This document shows, piece after piece, positions 25,472 through 34,631 of a stretch of DNA of 64,000 nt. The position numbers were made by a program, and so were the translations under genes. The notes below the pieces were generated by a model that was not told where the DNA came from, made no database searches, and saw only the letters and a list, made by a program, of their open reading frames with translations. The stretch's first letter is position 1, and every line of letters starts with the position of its first letter. This stretch comes from DAOTWY01 sp003696565 (GTDB taxonomy: Bacteria > Chloroflexota > Anaerolineae > Aggregatilineales > Phototrophicaceae). The stretch spans positions 1-64,000 of the forward strand of contig DAOTWY010000055.1 of NCBI GenBank assembly GCA_034435635.1. The letters are read 5' to 3'.

Positions 25472-27411
25472 CCTTGCTTTGCTAAAGGTAAATCACGACT
25501 AATAATCAGGTTACGTTCTCCAGTGTCGGTGACGATGATGGGAGTATCTAAACGGAAACGGTCAATAAAGCACAGTGATTCATTTGTCGCTTCACAGTAA
25601 TAAATGTTGAACTCACCATATAAGCGTCCTTCGCCATTGGTAAATGCTACTGTTATGCGCATTTCTGTATCTGTGATGGGCATTGATATACGCTGAGCCA
25701 GCTCACAGTCAAATTCAGCATAACTTGGCGCATTTGGGTTTAATTTGTGTCCTTCTGGTAGTATGAGGCGCAAAGTGATGTAAATATCCCCCGCGGCGAG
25801 GGTTTGTGTGGGCAGGGTAATAATTGTTTCCATGTTGTTGTCAATAACCGTGAGTTTATTAGCGATTTGCAAACGTTCCGGGTTGGGGAATGTAATCGTT
25901 TTGACTGTCTTGGTCATCAAGTCGATTACCCGTATCACATGATTATTGGTATCTGCCACATATAATTGCCCATTGTGATAGTCTAGCCCACCCGGTTCGT
26001 TAAATTGTGCAGTATCTTGCCCGCCATCGGTATAGCCACCCCCACTTAAGCCCAATAGGGTATGGGTGGTCATGGTTGAATCCACCGCTTTAATCTTATG
26101 GTTATAGGTATCTGCCACGTAAATTGTGCCATCTGGTGAACCTGTTACGCCTAATGGATGTTGTAAGCGCGATGTGCCCACTGCCCCATCAACATCCCCA
26201 AAATCGAATAAATTGTTCTGTAATGTGCCGGCGATGGTCAGCACAACATTGTTATGAAAATCCGCGGCGCGGATCGTGCTGGACTCGCTATCCGCAAAAT
26301 ACAATACATTTGCCATAAAATATAACCCACTCGGTTGTGCCAACTCAGATGTTGCGAGCTGATTATTCACTAATGCTTCTCGTCCGTTCCCAACAACTGG
26401 GGATAACATACGGGTTGAAAGATTCATAGCAAAAATTTGATGAGACCCGGCATGTGCGATATAGAGTGTGTCATCGTCCCCCATTTCCACATCCCAGGGA
26501 CTTCTTAATTGGAACGCACGCGGTTCACGGATATTCATCCCAAAAGGTAACACACCGCTACCCATTTCGCCTGTACCGGCGATGGTAACCACTGTCCGTT
26601 GCTTCAGGTCTGCGGCGCGGATTGTATGATTGTTGGTATCAGCGATGTAAAGGATGTTGTCATGCAGGGTCATGCCTTGTGGTTGCCGGAATTGAGTGTG
26701 TTCAAATGTGCCATCAGCATAACCATAAATACCACTACCGATGATGTCTAGCACGGCATAAGTGGTTAAATCTGCGATGATAATGCGATTATTGTTGGTA
26801 TCAGCAATAAATAAGCGGTTATTTGCTCCATCAACTGTCACTTTTCCAGGGAAGTTCAACAAGCGAGCCGTTTGGTTATCTGCTTTGGATGAATAGGCTA
26901 AAGGCGTACGATCTAACTCACCGATTTCATCCCAATAGTCAACCATCGCGGCGATAAGGGCATCTAGCGGTTCTAGGGGAATTTCACCGGATTGTGCTGC
27001 CAATACGTTCCCGCGTGGATCAACCACAACCAATGTGGGCCAAGCTTGAATACCATAAGTTTGCCAGATGATGAATTGATGGTCATTAATGATAGGGTGC
27101 GTAATATTATATCGCTGCACAATTCGACGGATATTTTCCGTCTCACCTTCGTTGGTAAATTTAGCAGAATGAATACCGATGACAACTAGCTCATTCGGGT
27201 ATTTTTCTTCTAATGCACGTAAAATTGGGATCATATGGATGCAGTTGATACAACCATACGTCCAAAAATCCAAGATAACAATTTTGCCACGTAAATCTTG
27301 GATAGTCAGTGGGGCTGGGGCGTTAATCCACTCCAAATCTGGTGGGAATGGCACAATTGCAAGTTCAGGATTCCCTTCGTAACTCAAATGATCTCCTTTG
27401 GCATTCAGCAT
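25468..27411 (-). CDS. Thioredoxin-NHL repeat protein (NHLRC2-like)
   Basis: About 647 residues. Residues 15-150 form a thioredoxin-like domain with the redox motif in 'LDFWTYGCINCIHMIP' (CINC at about 54-57). A six-bladed NHL propeller follows from about 190 to 500, with repeated phrases such as 'LYIADTNNHTIRAADL', 'IYVADTYNHKIKAVDS' and 'LYVADTNNHVIRVIDL'. The C-terminal beta domain completes the NHLRC2 layout. No signal peptide is seen, so it should be cytoplasmic. ATG 27411 is chosen over the adjacent GTG 27414. Coupled by ATGA to a secreted esterase, an odd pairing of compartments. Confidence 0.92.
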   Translation of the reverse strand: MLNAKGDHLSYEGNPELAIVPFPPDLEWINAPAPLTIQDLRGKIVILDFWTYGCINCIHMIPILRALEEKYPNELVVIGIHSAKFTNEGETENIRRIVQRYNITHPIINDHQFIIWQTYGIQAWPTLVVVDPRGNVLAAQSGEIPLEPLDALIAAMVDYWDEIGELDRTPLAYSSKADNQTARLLNFPGKVTVDGANNRLFIADTNNNRIIIADLTTYAVLDIIGSGIYGYADGTFEHTQFRQPQGMTLHDNILYIADTNNHTIRAADLKQRTVVTIAGTGEMGSGVLPFGMNIREPRAFQLRSPWDVEMGDDDTLYIAHAGSHQIFAMNLSTRMLSPVVGNGREALVNNQLATSELAQPSGLYFMANVLYFADSESSTIRAADFHNNVVLTIAGTLQNNLFDFGDVDGAVGTSRLQHPLGVTGSPDGTIYVADTYNHKIKAVDSTMTTHTLLGLSGGGYTDGGQDTAQFNEPGGLDYHNGQLYVADTNNHVIRVIDLMTKTVKTITFPNPERLQIANKLTVIDNNMETIITLPTQTLAAGDIYITLRLILPEGHKLNPNAPSYAEFDCELAQRISMPITDTEMRITVAFTNGEGRLYGEFNIYYCEATNESLCFIDRFRLDTPIIVTDTGERNLIISRDLPLAKQG

Positions 27412-27478
27412 CACCTCAACGGATGATCGCCAAAACTAAAACAACAACTCTCTCCTATCATAACACCCTGTTTACTAC

Positions 27479-27877
27479 TCACAATAAATTTAGAATAGAA
27501 GCCGTGACAATACCCAAAACAATGAACAGTATTATCAACAAAAGCGCGAGGGTTATCTGTAACAGTGGTAGGAGAAATGGACGACGACGGGGGGGCAGAG
27601 GATGTTGAACAATTTCACCTTCTAATAACCCCAAAACACGTAATTGACGACGTGCAGCTTCGTTATTGGGATTAATAGCAAGGATATTTTCCAAACAAAC
27701 GCGGCGATCATCATGTGTGTTCACGACTTCCAACAATGCCAGCCAAACCGCTTCATTTTTGGGATTCAGGGCAGCCGCTTGCTTCCATAAGGTGTGTGCT
27801 TTCGCTTTGTCACCAGCGGCAAGGGCTACCAATCCTGCACGGAGTAGTTCACTTACCCGTACTGTATCCCCTTCCAC
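27479..27877 (-). CDS. TPR protein with C-terminal membrane anchor
   Basis: 132 residues. Two TPR-like helical units ('RAGLVALAAGDKAKAHTLWK', 'ALLEVVNTHDDRRVCLENIL') are followed by a basic stretch 'PPRRRPF' and one membrane helix. It is the short third member of a paralogous set and lacks the extracellular propeller of its two upstream neighbours. The start is GTG 27877, with GGAG 7 bases upstream inside the end of the preceding gene; the intergenic gap is 3 bases. It probably works as a partner of the two larger proteins. Confidence 0.85.
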   Translation of the reverse strand: MEGDTVRVSELLRAGLVALAAGDKAKAHTLWKQAAALNPKNEAVWLALLEVVNTHDDRRVCLENILAINPNNEAARRQLRVLGLLEGEIVQHPLPPRRRPFLLPLLQITLALLLIILFIVLGIVTASILNLL

Positions 27878-27880
27878 AAG

Positions 27881-29425
27881 CTATCTCCAGTCATTAACAT
27901 AACTATTTTCTGTTCCGTTGGTGAGTTGGTAAAGTTCATTGGTGACTAGGTGCATAATATAGATATTATAAACATTCCCACCACGATTGCTAATAAACGC
28001 CATATAGTTGCCATCCGGGCTGATGACCGGATTAAAGTCATCGGCGGGGTCTTGCACACGAGCAACATAGTTATCTGGTGTAAGAATACCAATCATAAAA
28101 ATATCGCGCCCAGGTTCAATAGGCGGGATAAATTCGCCAGTTGTATCGTCTAAACCATCTCCATTTGCGTCCCGAGTTGGATCAGTTTGAGGGGCGTTAG
28201 GGTCAAATCCAGTAAAGAAAATCAATTGCCCATCAGCAGACCATGCCGGGCTGGATTCTTCCAAAGCGTTGCGGTTGGTAGTCAGCGAAGAAAACGTGCG
28301 GCTGGCAACATCAATCAGAATAAGATCAGGACCAGGGTTGTCTGAATTGACATCATCTCTTACCGCAACGATTTTTGTGCCATCTGGTGAAATGGCTGGA
28401 TCAGCATAGAAGGCATCATCGTTTGTCAGCCGAATCACCGCATCTGGTGAGGAGCCATTCAGATCAATGAGAAAAACCGCATTGTTCGATTGTCCAAAAA
28501 TATCCCCAATGACAACCAGTTTTGTGCCATCTGCAGATAAATCTGGTGAATAAAAATCTTCAAATCCCCCGAATTGCTGTGCCTGGTCGAGTATTGACGG
28601 TTGTTCTACCCCTTCCATATCGGTAATTACGACTCGATCAACGCGCCCAGACCCTTCTTCTGTAAAAAGCAGCCGGGTGTAATCTGGGAAGAGTTGAGGA
28701 GTACGTCCTTCTAGGCGTGCAATGGGTTCTGGGGCAAAGTTGAAGGGATACGTATAAATTTGTATATCCATGTTGTAGTTTTCACGCCCGATCCGCCCGA
28801 TCAACACCCCTTGTAAATCCCCTGGCAGTGGCACAAGTGTCGGCGTTGGGGATGGTGCTGGAGTTTCAGTAGGTGTTGGTGGCAAAGTTGGCAGTGAGCT
28901 TGTTGGGATGGGAGTCGTGGTGGGTGGGTTGATGGCGATCTCGGTCGCGGTTGCGTTAGCTGCGGCGATTTGAAAGGCTTCGTAGGTTCGTGTGGGGGCT
29001 AAAAAGGCGTTGGTGGCTGCGGCTGCTCGTTGACGCTGGCGATTTTCTTGGTTGTTGTTGATGATAATCAGAACAAATACAACAACAAAGATAAATGCAA
29101 CGACTACCCCCCCGATGATGTAAGCCATTCGACGACTGACTCCGGGGATGATTTCCGGCTCGGCATCCCGCTCTGCAACTTGTTGTTCTAATTTTTCCAG
29201 CAATTCTTTGGCTTTAACGTTAACTGGGTCAATCTGAAGCACATTCGCTAATGCGATCCGCTTTTCATCCAAGTTATCGGTTATCCGTGCCAGCAGTAAC
29301 CAGGCATGAGCATTTTCTTCATCTTCTGCCAGCACCTCTTTGATCATATCAATAGCATGCTCTCGATCTCCTAATTTAGCAGCGTCGAGTGCTTGCTGTA
29401 ACATCGCACGATGTTCAAGTTTCAT
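27881..29425 (-). CDS. TPR-TM-TolB-like beta-propeller protein
   Basis: 514 residues. N-terminal cytoplasmic TPR units ('ALDAAKLGDREHAIDMIKEV', 'AWLLLARITDNLDEKRIALA'), a membrane helix near 100-125, and a Pro/Thr linker ('PPTTTPIPTSSLPTLPPTPT'). The extracellular WD40-like/TolB propeller carries PD40 repeats: 'LSADGTKLVVIGD', 'ISPDGTKIVAVRDD', 'ISPDGNYMAFISNRGG'. A segment 'TRDANGDGLDDTTGEF' looks like a calcium-binding loop. The architecture suggests transmembrane coupling of an outside propeller to inside TPR scaffolding. 3-base gaps on both sides make it the middle gene of an operon. Confidence 0.88.
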   Translation of the reverse strand: MKLEHRAMLQQALDAAKLGDREHAIDMIKEVLAEDEENAHAWLLLARITDNLDEKRIALANVLQIDPVNVKAKELLEKLEQQVAERDAEPEIIPGVSRRMAYIIGGVVVAFIFVVVFVLIIINNNQENRQRQRAAAATNAFLAPTRTYEAFQIAAANATATEIAINPPTTTPIPTSSLPTLPPTPTETPAPSPTPTLVPLPGDLQGVLIGRIGRENYNMDIQIYTYPFNFAPEPIARLEGRTPQLFPDYTRLLFTEEGSGRVDRVVITDMEGVEQPSILDQAQQFGGFEDFYSPDLSADGTKLVVIGDIFGQSNNAVFLIDLNGSSPDAVIRLTNDDAFYADPAISPDGTKIVAVRDDVNSDNPGPDLILIDVASRTFSSLTTNRNALEESSPAWSADGQLIFFTGFDPNAPQTDPTRDANGDGLDDTTGEFIPPIEPGRDIFMIGILTPDNYVARVQDPADDFNPVISPDGNYMAFISNRGGNVYNIYIMHLVTNELYQLTNGTENSYVNDWR

Positions 29426-29428
29426 AAG

Positions 29429-30964
29429 TTAGCTCCCAGGTTGCAGCCGGAAGAATAATTCCGGACGATAGACGACATTTAGGTCATCACGTTGATGAAA
29501 TGTGAGACGAGTTAACACATCACCATCTATGCCAATTAAATAAAGTTGGAAACGGTCATCTTCACGATTTGAAATAAAAGCGATGAACGAGCCATCTGGC
29601 GAAAAAGCTGGACTACGGTCTTCAGCATCACCATCTGCACGTGTGATGAGTTGCTCACCGTTGCCATCCGCCATCATGATATACACATCTGGGTCGCCCT
29701 GTCGATCTGAGATAAACGTAATCATGGAGCCGGTGGCGTTCCATGCTGGGGCATAGCTGCTGCCTTCACTATTGGTGAGTTGTGTATACACCACGTCCTC
29801 ATCTGGCGGCACTAACTGAATGCTATAAATTTCCGTAGAAAGATAGCTGTTTAAATCGGATGCGATCAAAATTTCACGGCTGCCAAGAACCGGTCGCCAA
29901 GCTGGATCACGGTCAATGCCTTGATTAAACGTCACTTGTACCGGTTGAGAACTGCCATCTGCCAGCACATACCATAATTCTTCATCGCCATCATAATCAC
30001 TGATAAACACCAACTCACGTGCTTCTGGTGACCAACTTGGGCTAGCGACAATCTCTGTTCGTAAATCGGTGATTTGCTGAGCAGCCGCCAAGTTATCCAG
30101 TGATGCGATAAATAGCTCTGGGTAAGTTTCTGTGGTATTTTCGCCAGTGCTAATTGTTACATCCCTGATAAAGGCGATACGCTGACCATCTGGCGCAAAG
30201 GCAACATCCCGGAAGCCACTCCCTAGCATGTTGTTATCCAATCCATCCCCGGTAATTTGATATAAATCAGGTTCAACTGCGCCTTCTTGTAAGCTCGTAT
30301 AAAGCATTAAGAAGTTCCCTTGTGGATATGGTGTTGATGTTGGGGGAGGCGGTGTATCAGACGGGATGGGGGTTGGTGTAAAGGTTGGTGGCAATGTCGG
30401 CGCGACAAATGTTCCCCTGAATGGTGGTAAAGTCGCGGTGGGGATGGGGGGTAAGGTTGGGATGCGTGGCTGCGTTGGAACAGAAACCACAGGCAGTGGG
30501 GTAAAGGTTGGCGGAGTGTCTTCACCAAAAACCCCTAAACGGGAAAACACAAAAATGCCTCCCAAGATAATTCCCAAGATCATACCACCAAACAGCATTA
30601 GCTCCCAATTGACACCACTACCAGCACCGGATGCATCACTTGAGGTGACAGAGGGAGCTGCCTGCCGAGACGTGCGAATCTCCTCAAATGTGCTGCGATC
30701 AACATTTCCACCAAGTGCCAGCAAAGCCTGTTTAGCGCGTATGTTCGTTGGATCAAGTTCCAACACGCGCTCTAGGCAACGGCGACGATCTGACACAGTT
30801 GTCATGCAGGAAGCTAGCCACATCCAGGCAACATCATTATCTGGATCAGCTTCTACTACCTGTGTTAATAGGCGGCGACCTGTGGCACGATTACCATCTT
30901 TTGCCGCTTGAATCCCTGCTTGTAGTAAGCTCTGAATATCTTGGCTCAAAAGAACTTCCCTCAT
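29429..30964 (-). CDS. TPR-TM-TolB-like beta-propeller protein (first gene of trio)
   Basis: 511 residues with the same plan as its downstream paralog. TPR: 'AGIQAAKDGNRATGRRLLTQ', 'MWLASCMTTVSDRRRCLERV'. Membrane helix: 'MLFGGMILGIILGGIFVFS'. Then a long Pro/Thr linker and PD40 blades 'FAPDGQRIAFIRD', 'ELVFISDYDGDEELWYV', 'MITFISDRQGDPDVYIM', 'FSPDGSFIAFISNREDDR'. Both proteins share the TPR signature of an Arg-rich helix around 'LERVLELDP'. It leads the operon; the gap to the divergent dehydrogenase gene is 100 bases. The role is unknown; TolB-type propellers usually bind proteins or glycans. Confidence 0.88.
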   Translation of the reverse strand: MREVLLSQDIQSLLQAGIQAAKDGNRATGRRLLTQVVEADPDNDVAWMWLASCMTTVSDRRRCLERVLELDPTNIRAKQALLALGGNVDRSTFEEIRTSRQAAPSVTSSDASGAGSGVNWELMLFGGMILGIILGGIFVFSRLGVFGEDTPPTFTPLPVVSVPTQPRIPTLPPIPTATLPPFRGTFVAPTLPPTFTPTPIPSDTPPPPTSTPYPQGNFLMLYTSLQEGAVEPDLYQITGDGLDNNMLGSGFRDVAFAPDGQRIAFIRDVTISTGENTTETYPELFIASLDNLAAAQQITDLRTEIVASPSWSPEARELVFISDYDGDEELWYVLADGSSQPVQVTFNQGIDRDPAWRPVLGSREILIASDLNSYLSTEIYSIQLVPPDEDVVYTQLTNSEGSSYAPAWNATGSMITFISDRQGDPDVYIMMADGNGEQLITRADGDAEDRSPAFSPDGSFIAFISNREDDRFQLYLIGIDGDVLTRLTFHQRDDLNVVYRPELFFRLQPGS

Positions 30965-31064
30965 TCAAATTAAATAGCCTGAATGCCTTAATTCTACCGG
31001 AATCTACCCGGAAACGAAAATAGGGTACAATCTGCCTAATTTAAATCAAAAAAGGGAGAATTTT

Positions 31065-32099
31065 ATGCGGGCAGTGGTTTATGATGCCTTTGGGGCTATC
31101 CCAACTGTTGATATACTGCCAGACCCTACCCCAACGCCCGATGGTGTTGTGATCCGGGTGATGGCGACTGGGCTTTGCCGAAGTGATTGGCATGGTTGGC
31201 AAGGGCATGATCCTGATATTCAAACGCTGCCGCATGTTCCTGGGCATGAATTAGCTGGTATTGTAGAAGCTGTCGGGCGTGATGTACATCGTTGGCAAGT
31301 CGGGGATCGTGTGACACTGCCTTTTGCGTGTGGTTGTGGTGTATGTGCTTCTTGCCAGATGGGGAATCAACATATCTGCGATAATCATTTTCAACCGGGG
31401 TTTACTGCCTGGGGATCATTTGCGGAATTGGTGCATATTCGCTATGCCGATGTGAACCTAGTTCGCCTGCCGGAAACAATTGATTTTGTTGAAGCCGCTA
31501 GTTTGGGCTGTCGCTTTATTACAGCGTTTCGCGGTGTGGTCTATCAGGGGAGATTGTGTACTGGGGATTGGCTGGCTGTGCATGGTTGTGGTGGTGTGGG
31601 CTTATCTGCCGTGATGATCGGGGCAGCCATGGGTGCAAATGTCATTGCGGTGGATATTGATGCTGATAAACTCAATTTGGCACAACAACTTGGCGCGGTA
31701 GCTTTGGTGAATGCTCGCGATGTTGAAGATGTGCCGGCTGCGATCTACGATTTGACACAGGGTGGGGCACATGTGTCGGTAGATGCACTAGGTAGTACCA
31801 TCACCTGCCGAAACTCGATACTAGGACTGCGTAAGCGTGGTAGGCATATTCAAATTGGTTTGATGGTTGGTGGAGATAGTTCAATACCAATGGGAGCCAT
31901 TATTGGCAGAGAGTTGGAAATCATTGGGAGCCACGGGATGCAGGCACATGCTTATACGCCAATGTTGGAAATGATTGCTAGCGGGATACTTCAACCAGCG
32001 CAGCTTATTGGACAGGTAATCAGTTTACAGGATGCGCCACAAGCCCTGATCGATATGACCGATTTCAAAGGAATAGGTATCACGGTCATCAAGCCCTGA
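31065..32099 (+). CDS. Zinc-dependent medium-chain alcohol dehydrogenase
   Basis: 344 residues. Catalytic zinc ligands lie in 'GLCRSDWHGW' (Cys) and 'VPGHELAGIV' (His-Glu). The structural zinc site is the four-cysteine cluster 'CGCGVCASCQMGNQHIC'. The NAD(P)-binding loop is 'VHGCGGVGLSAVMIGAAMGA' and the acidic residue after the second strand ('VIAVDIDADKL') favours NAD. Subfamily resembles threonine/sorbitol dehydrogenase-like enzymes; the substrate cannot be set. An AAAGGGAG ribosome site precedes the ATG. The TACAAT motif around 31027 could be a -10. Confidence 0.93.
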   Translation: MRAVVYDAFGAIPTVDILPDPTPTPDGVVIRVMATGLCRSDWHGWQGHDPDIQTLPHVPGHELAGIVEAVGRDVHRWQVGDRVTLPFACGCGVCASCQMGNQHICDNHFQPGFTAWGSFAELVHIRYADVNLVRLPETIDFVEAASLGCRFITAFRGVVYQGRLCTGDWLAVHGCGGVGLSAVMIGAAMGANVIAVDIDADKLNLAQQLGAVALVNARDVEDVPAAIYDLTQGGAHVSVDALGSTITCRNSILGLRKRGRHIQIGLMVGGDSSIPMGAIIGRELEIIGSHGMQAHAYTPMLEMIASGILQPAQLIGQVISLQDAPQALIDMTDFKGIGITVIKP

Positions 32100-32281
32100 T
32101 CCTCTTATTAAATCTATTGGTAATGCAGCCAGCCATGGGGCGCAGGATTTATCCCCACGTGCTAGATGTACGATGATGTATAAGCGCATCTAGTTAGGCA
32201 GGTAATTTTGCATTTACGGGTATCTAGTCGTAAGATTGTGGGACGTATCAAAATAATTTTGAGGGTTAAAGGGATACGATT
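32100..32281. other. Intergenic region with two short hairpins
   Basis: The 182-base gap before the DUF1269 gene holds a TGGGG/CCCCA hairpin (32136-32157) and a CTAGATG/CATCTAG hairpin (32162-32193, 18-base loop). Neither has a T run. They may be the end of the dehydrogenase transcript or part of the DUF1269 leader. No tRNA or known riboswitch was recognised. Confidence 0.35.
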
Positions 32282-32791
32282 ATGTCAACGATTGAACTGA
32301 TTGTTGCAAAATACAAAAACGCACTAGAAGCAGAGCGTGCCTATCGCGATTTGGAAAGCCTACATCTTGCCAATAAGATCAACATCATTGATATTATCCA
32401 ATTATCAAAAGATGGTGAGGGAAAAGTGCGCATCGAAGAGCGTGATGACCCAGATATCAGTGATGGGGGTAAGTTTGGCGCATTGATGGGTAGTTTATTT
32501 GGTATGATTTTAGGGGCAGCTGGTGGACCGCTTGGCGCGGCAATTGGTGCGTCGGTTGGTATGGCGGTAGGAGCGGTAACCGGTGGCGTGGTGGCTGGCG
32601 GTATTGATTCCGGAGCATCTAACAGCACATTGAAAGACATCGTACGCAAGCTTGAACCGTCATCCTCTGCATTGTTGGTTGTTGCTGAAGACCGCTACCG
32701 TGATGCCATTCTTCAGGTGGTTGATGCCTATAACGCCCAATTAGAACGTTTTGCGATGTCTATGACCGTGGGCAAGAAAATTGAAACTTAA
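32282..32791 (+). CDS. DUF1269 family membrane protein
   Basis: 169 residues. N-terminal ferredoxin-like region 'ELIVAKYKNALEAERAYRDL', a central Gly/Ala-rich pair of membrane helices ('GSLFGMILGAAGGPLGAAIG', 'GMAVGAVTGGVVAGGIDSG') and a C-terminal segment 'SSALLVVAEDRYRDAILQVV'. This is the DUF1269 pattern. The function is unknown, although family members are often stress-induced. The stop codon shares bases with the stop of the convergent gene (TTAA at 32788-32791). Confidence 0.88.
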   Translation: MSTIELIVAKYKNALEAERAYRDLESLHLANKINIIDIIQLSKDGEGKVRIEERDDPDISDGGKFGALMGSLFGMILGAAGGPLGAAIGASVGMAVGAVTGGVVAGGIDSGASNSTLKDIVRKLEPSSSALLVVAEDRYRDAILQVVDAYNAQLERFAMSMTVGKKIET

Positions 32792-33300
32792 CGTAAAAAT
32801 GTCCGGAGGCGTTGAACGGTATCAAGCATTACTTCTTCATCTTGCTGATGATATGATGCAAGCGGCACTTGACTACCATCCCGCAGGACAAAAAATACAC
32901 CAAAAGCGTGGACTTCGTCATTCTGTTTAATATCAATATAGGACACGCTATAAATTGAATATTGTCGGGATGTGGTGCGGAATAAATTAACTTGCTGAAG
33001 GGTGATCGTTTCTGCATCTTTATCTATCATGCATGTTGACCCTATCAAAAAATGAAGTGCTGCGCTGATCCCTAATAACACAAAACCGAACGCTAATGTC
33101 ACAAAAATACTAACGGTAATGAACCATAATAAGCCGTTATCTGCGCGGATGTAGGTGTCAAATACACGAATGACCTGAATCAGTAAATTGATTAATCCAA
33201 ACAGGCTAATCAAAACAAAGATCAATGCGATCCCCCCCGCAATTGGACGTTTATCCTCTAGAATGAGTTGACGATTATTCTGATTTATCACTTTTAACAT
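32788..33300 (-). CDS. Two- to three-helix membrane protein of unknown function
   Basis: About 170 residues. Membrane segments 'GGIALIFVLISLFGLINLLI' and 'LLWFITVSIFVTLAFGFVLL' lie in the first half. The second half is a soluble domain that reads like a PH-like/YdbT-type fold ('MIDKDAETITLQQVNLFRTT', 'FFVLRDGSQVPLASYHQQD'). ATG 33300 is chosen because GGAG lies 8-12 bases upstream; an upstream in-frame start at 33348 has no ribosome site and adds a non-hydrophobic extension. Divergent from sbcD with a 68-base gap that must hold both promoters. Confidence 0.75.
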   Translation of the reverse strand: MLKVINQNNRQLILEDKRPIAGGIALIFVLISLFGLINLLIQVIRVFDTYIRADNGLLWFITVSIFVTLAFGFVLLGISAALHFLIGSTCMIDKDAETITLQQVNLFRTTSRQYSIYSVSYIDIKQNDEVHAFGVFFVLRDGSQVPLASYHQQDEEVMLDTVQRLRTFLR

Positions 33301-33368
33301 ACATGCTGCTCCTGGTTTGTCAGCTATAATATATTGACTTATTCCCAATTATATTTGGAAGGGTATTT

Positions 33369-34598
33369 ATGATTCAGGTGTTACACTTTGCGGATACACA
33401 TATTGGTATGGAAAATTATGGTAAGACTGATCCAACCACGGGGTTAAGCTCACGTGTGGTGGACTTTTTGCGCCGTTTAGATACGATGTGTGACTATGCT
33501 GCACAGCATGATGTTGACTTAATCATTTTTGCTGGGGATGCATTTAAAACACGTACCCCTAACCCCACTTATCAACGTGAATTTGCTCATCGCATTCGGG
33601 ATTTATCTCAGCTTGCACCGGTTGTACTGCTGGTAGGTAACCATGATGTGGCACCTGCACGGATGAAAGCATCTAGCATTGAAATTTATGACACGTTGGC
33701 GGTGCCTAATGTGTGGGTGGCAGATGAATACGAAGTTCGGCGGATTACAACCAAACGTGGTGATGTCGTGGTTGGTACAGCACCGTATCCAATTCGTTCA
33801 CGTGTTTTGGAAAACATTAAAACGATGGGGTTAACCATCGCTGAGACGGATAACATCCTAGAAGAACAACTTATCCACATTTTGGAATCATTAGCACAAG
33901 AAGCCGATACTTATGGGGAAACACCGCGCTTATTAACCGGGCATTTTACTGTGAGCGGTGCGCTTTTAGGTAGCGAGCGTGGGATTATGTTGGGGCGGGA
34001 TGTGAACGTGCCCCGTGGTGTATTAGCAGATTCTCGCTGGGATTATGTGGCGTTAGGACATATTCATAAGCATCAAAGCCTGAACCATGATGATATGCCG
34101 CCAATTGTGTATAGTGGTAGTATCGAGCGTATTGACTTCGGTGAGGAGGGTGACCTCAAAGGATTTTGCTGGGTAGAATTAGCGCGTGGTAAAACACGTT
34201 GGCAATTTATCCCTCTATCCGCCCGCCCATTTGTGACCCTCAAGCTCGATTTACGCGATAATCCTTACCCAACTCAAACCGTCATTGAGGAAATTCAAGA
34301 TCACGATTTGGAAGATGCTATTGTTCGCCTGCAATTAAGTTTTTCCGCAGAAAGCGAGGCGAAATTCAATGAAATTGCTGTGCGTGATGCACTGAAGCAG
34401 GCAAAAGCCTTTTTCATTGCAGCAATCAAAAAAGAGGTGGAACAAACAACCCGCGCACGGTTAGGCGTTAGTCCAGAAGGCTTAACGCCAATAGAACTGC
34501 TGGAAAAATATCTAATCAGTTTGGAAACACCAGCAGACCGCCGTGCAGAACTGTTAGAACTTGCTCAGGAAATTATGGACGAAACCAACACTGAGTGA
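33369..34598 (+). CDS. sbcD: DNA repair exonuclease SbcD/Mre11-type
   Basis: 409 residues. The calcineurin-like nuclease motifs are in order: 'FADTHIGMENYG' (D-x-H), 'IIFAGDAFKTRTPNP' (GD), 'LLVGNHDV' (GNHD), 'LLTGHFTVSG' and 'VALGHIHKHQ' (GHxH). The C-terminal 120 residues form the capping/SbcC-binding part. It should act as a Mn-dependent nuclease on hairpins and DNA ends with the ATPase SbcC, but no sbcC follows; the next gene is convergent and ends 7 bases away. ATG 33369 follows GGAAGGG. Confidence 0.93.
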   Translation: MIQVLHFADTHIGMENYGKTDPTTGLSSRVVDFLRRLDTMCDYAAQHDVDLIIFAGDAFKTRTPNPTYQREFAHRIRDLSQLAPVVLLVGNHDVAPARMKASSIEIYDTLAVPNVWVADEYEVRRITTKRGDVVVGTAPYPIRSRVLENIKTMGLTIAETDNILEEQLIHILESLAQEADTYGETPRLLTGHFTVSGALLGSERGIMLGRDVNVPRGVLADSRWDYVALGHIHKHQSLNHDDMPPIVYSGSIERIDFGEEGDLKGFCWVELARGKTRWQFIPLSARPFVTLKLDLRDNPYPTQTVIEEIQDHDLEDAIVRLQLSFSAESEAKFNEIAVRDALKQAKAFFIAAIKKEVEQTTRARLGVSPEGLTPIELLEKYLISLETPADRRAELLELAQEIMDETNTE

Positions 34599-34631
34599 GT
34601 CTACATCATGCCGTCCAGAAAGACTCACTCA
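34592..34631. terminator. Bidirectional hairpin built from the coding ends of sbcD and cysK
   Basis: An 11-bp perfect stem TGAGTGAGTCT/AGACTCACTCA (34592-34602 with 34621-34631) has an 18-base loop. It includes the sbcD stop and the last codons of the convergent cysteine synthase gene. No long T run follows, so termination may be partial. Confidence 0.6.
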
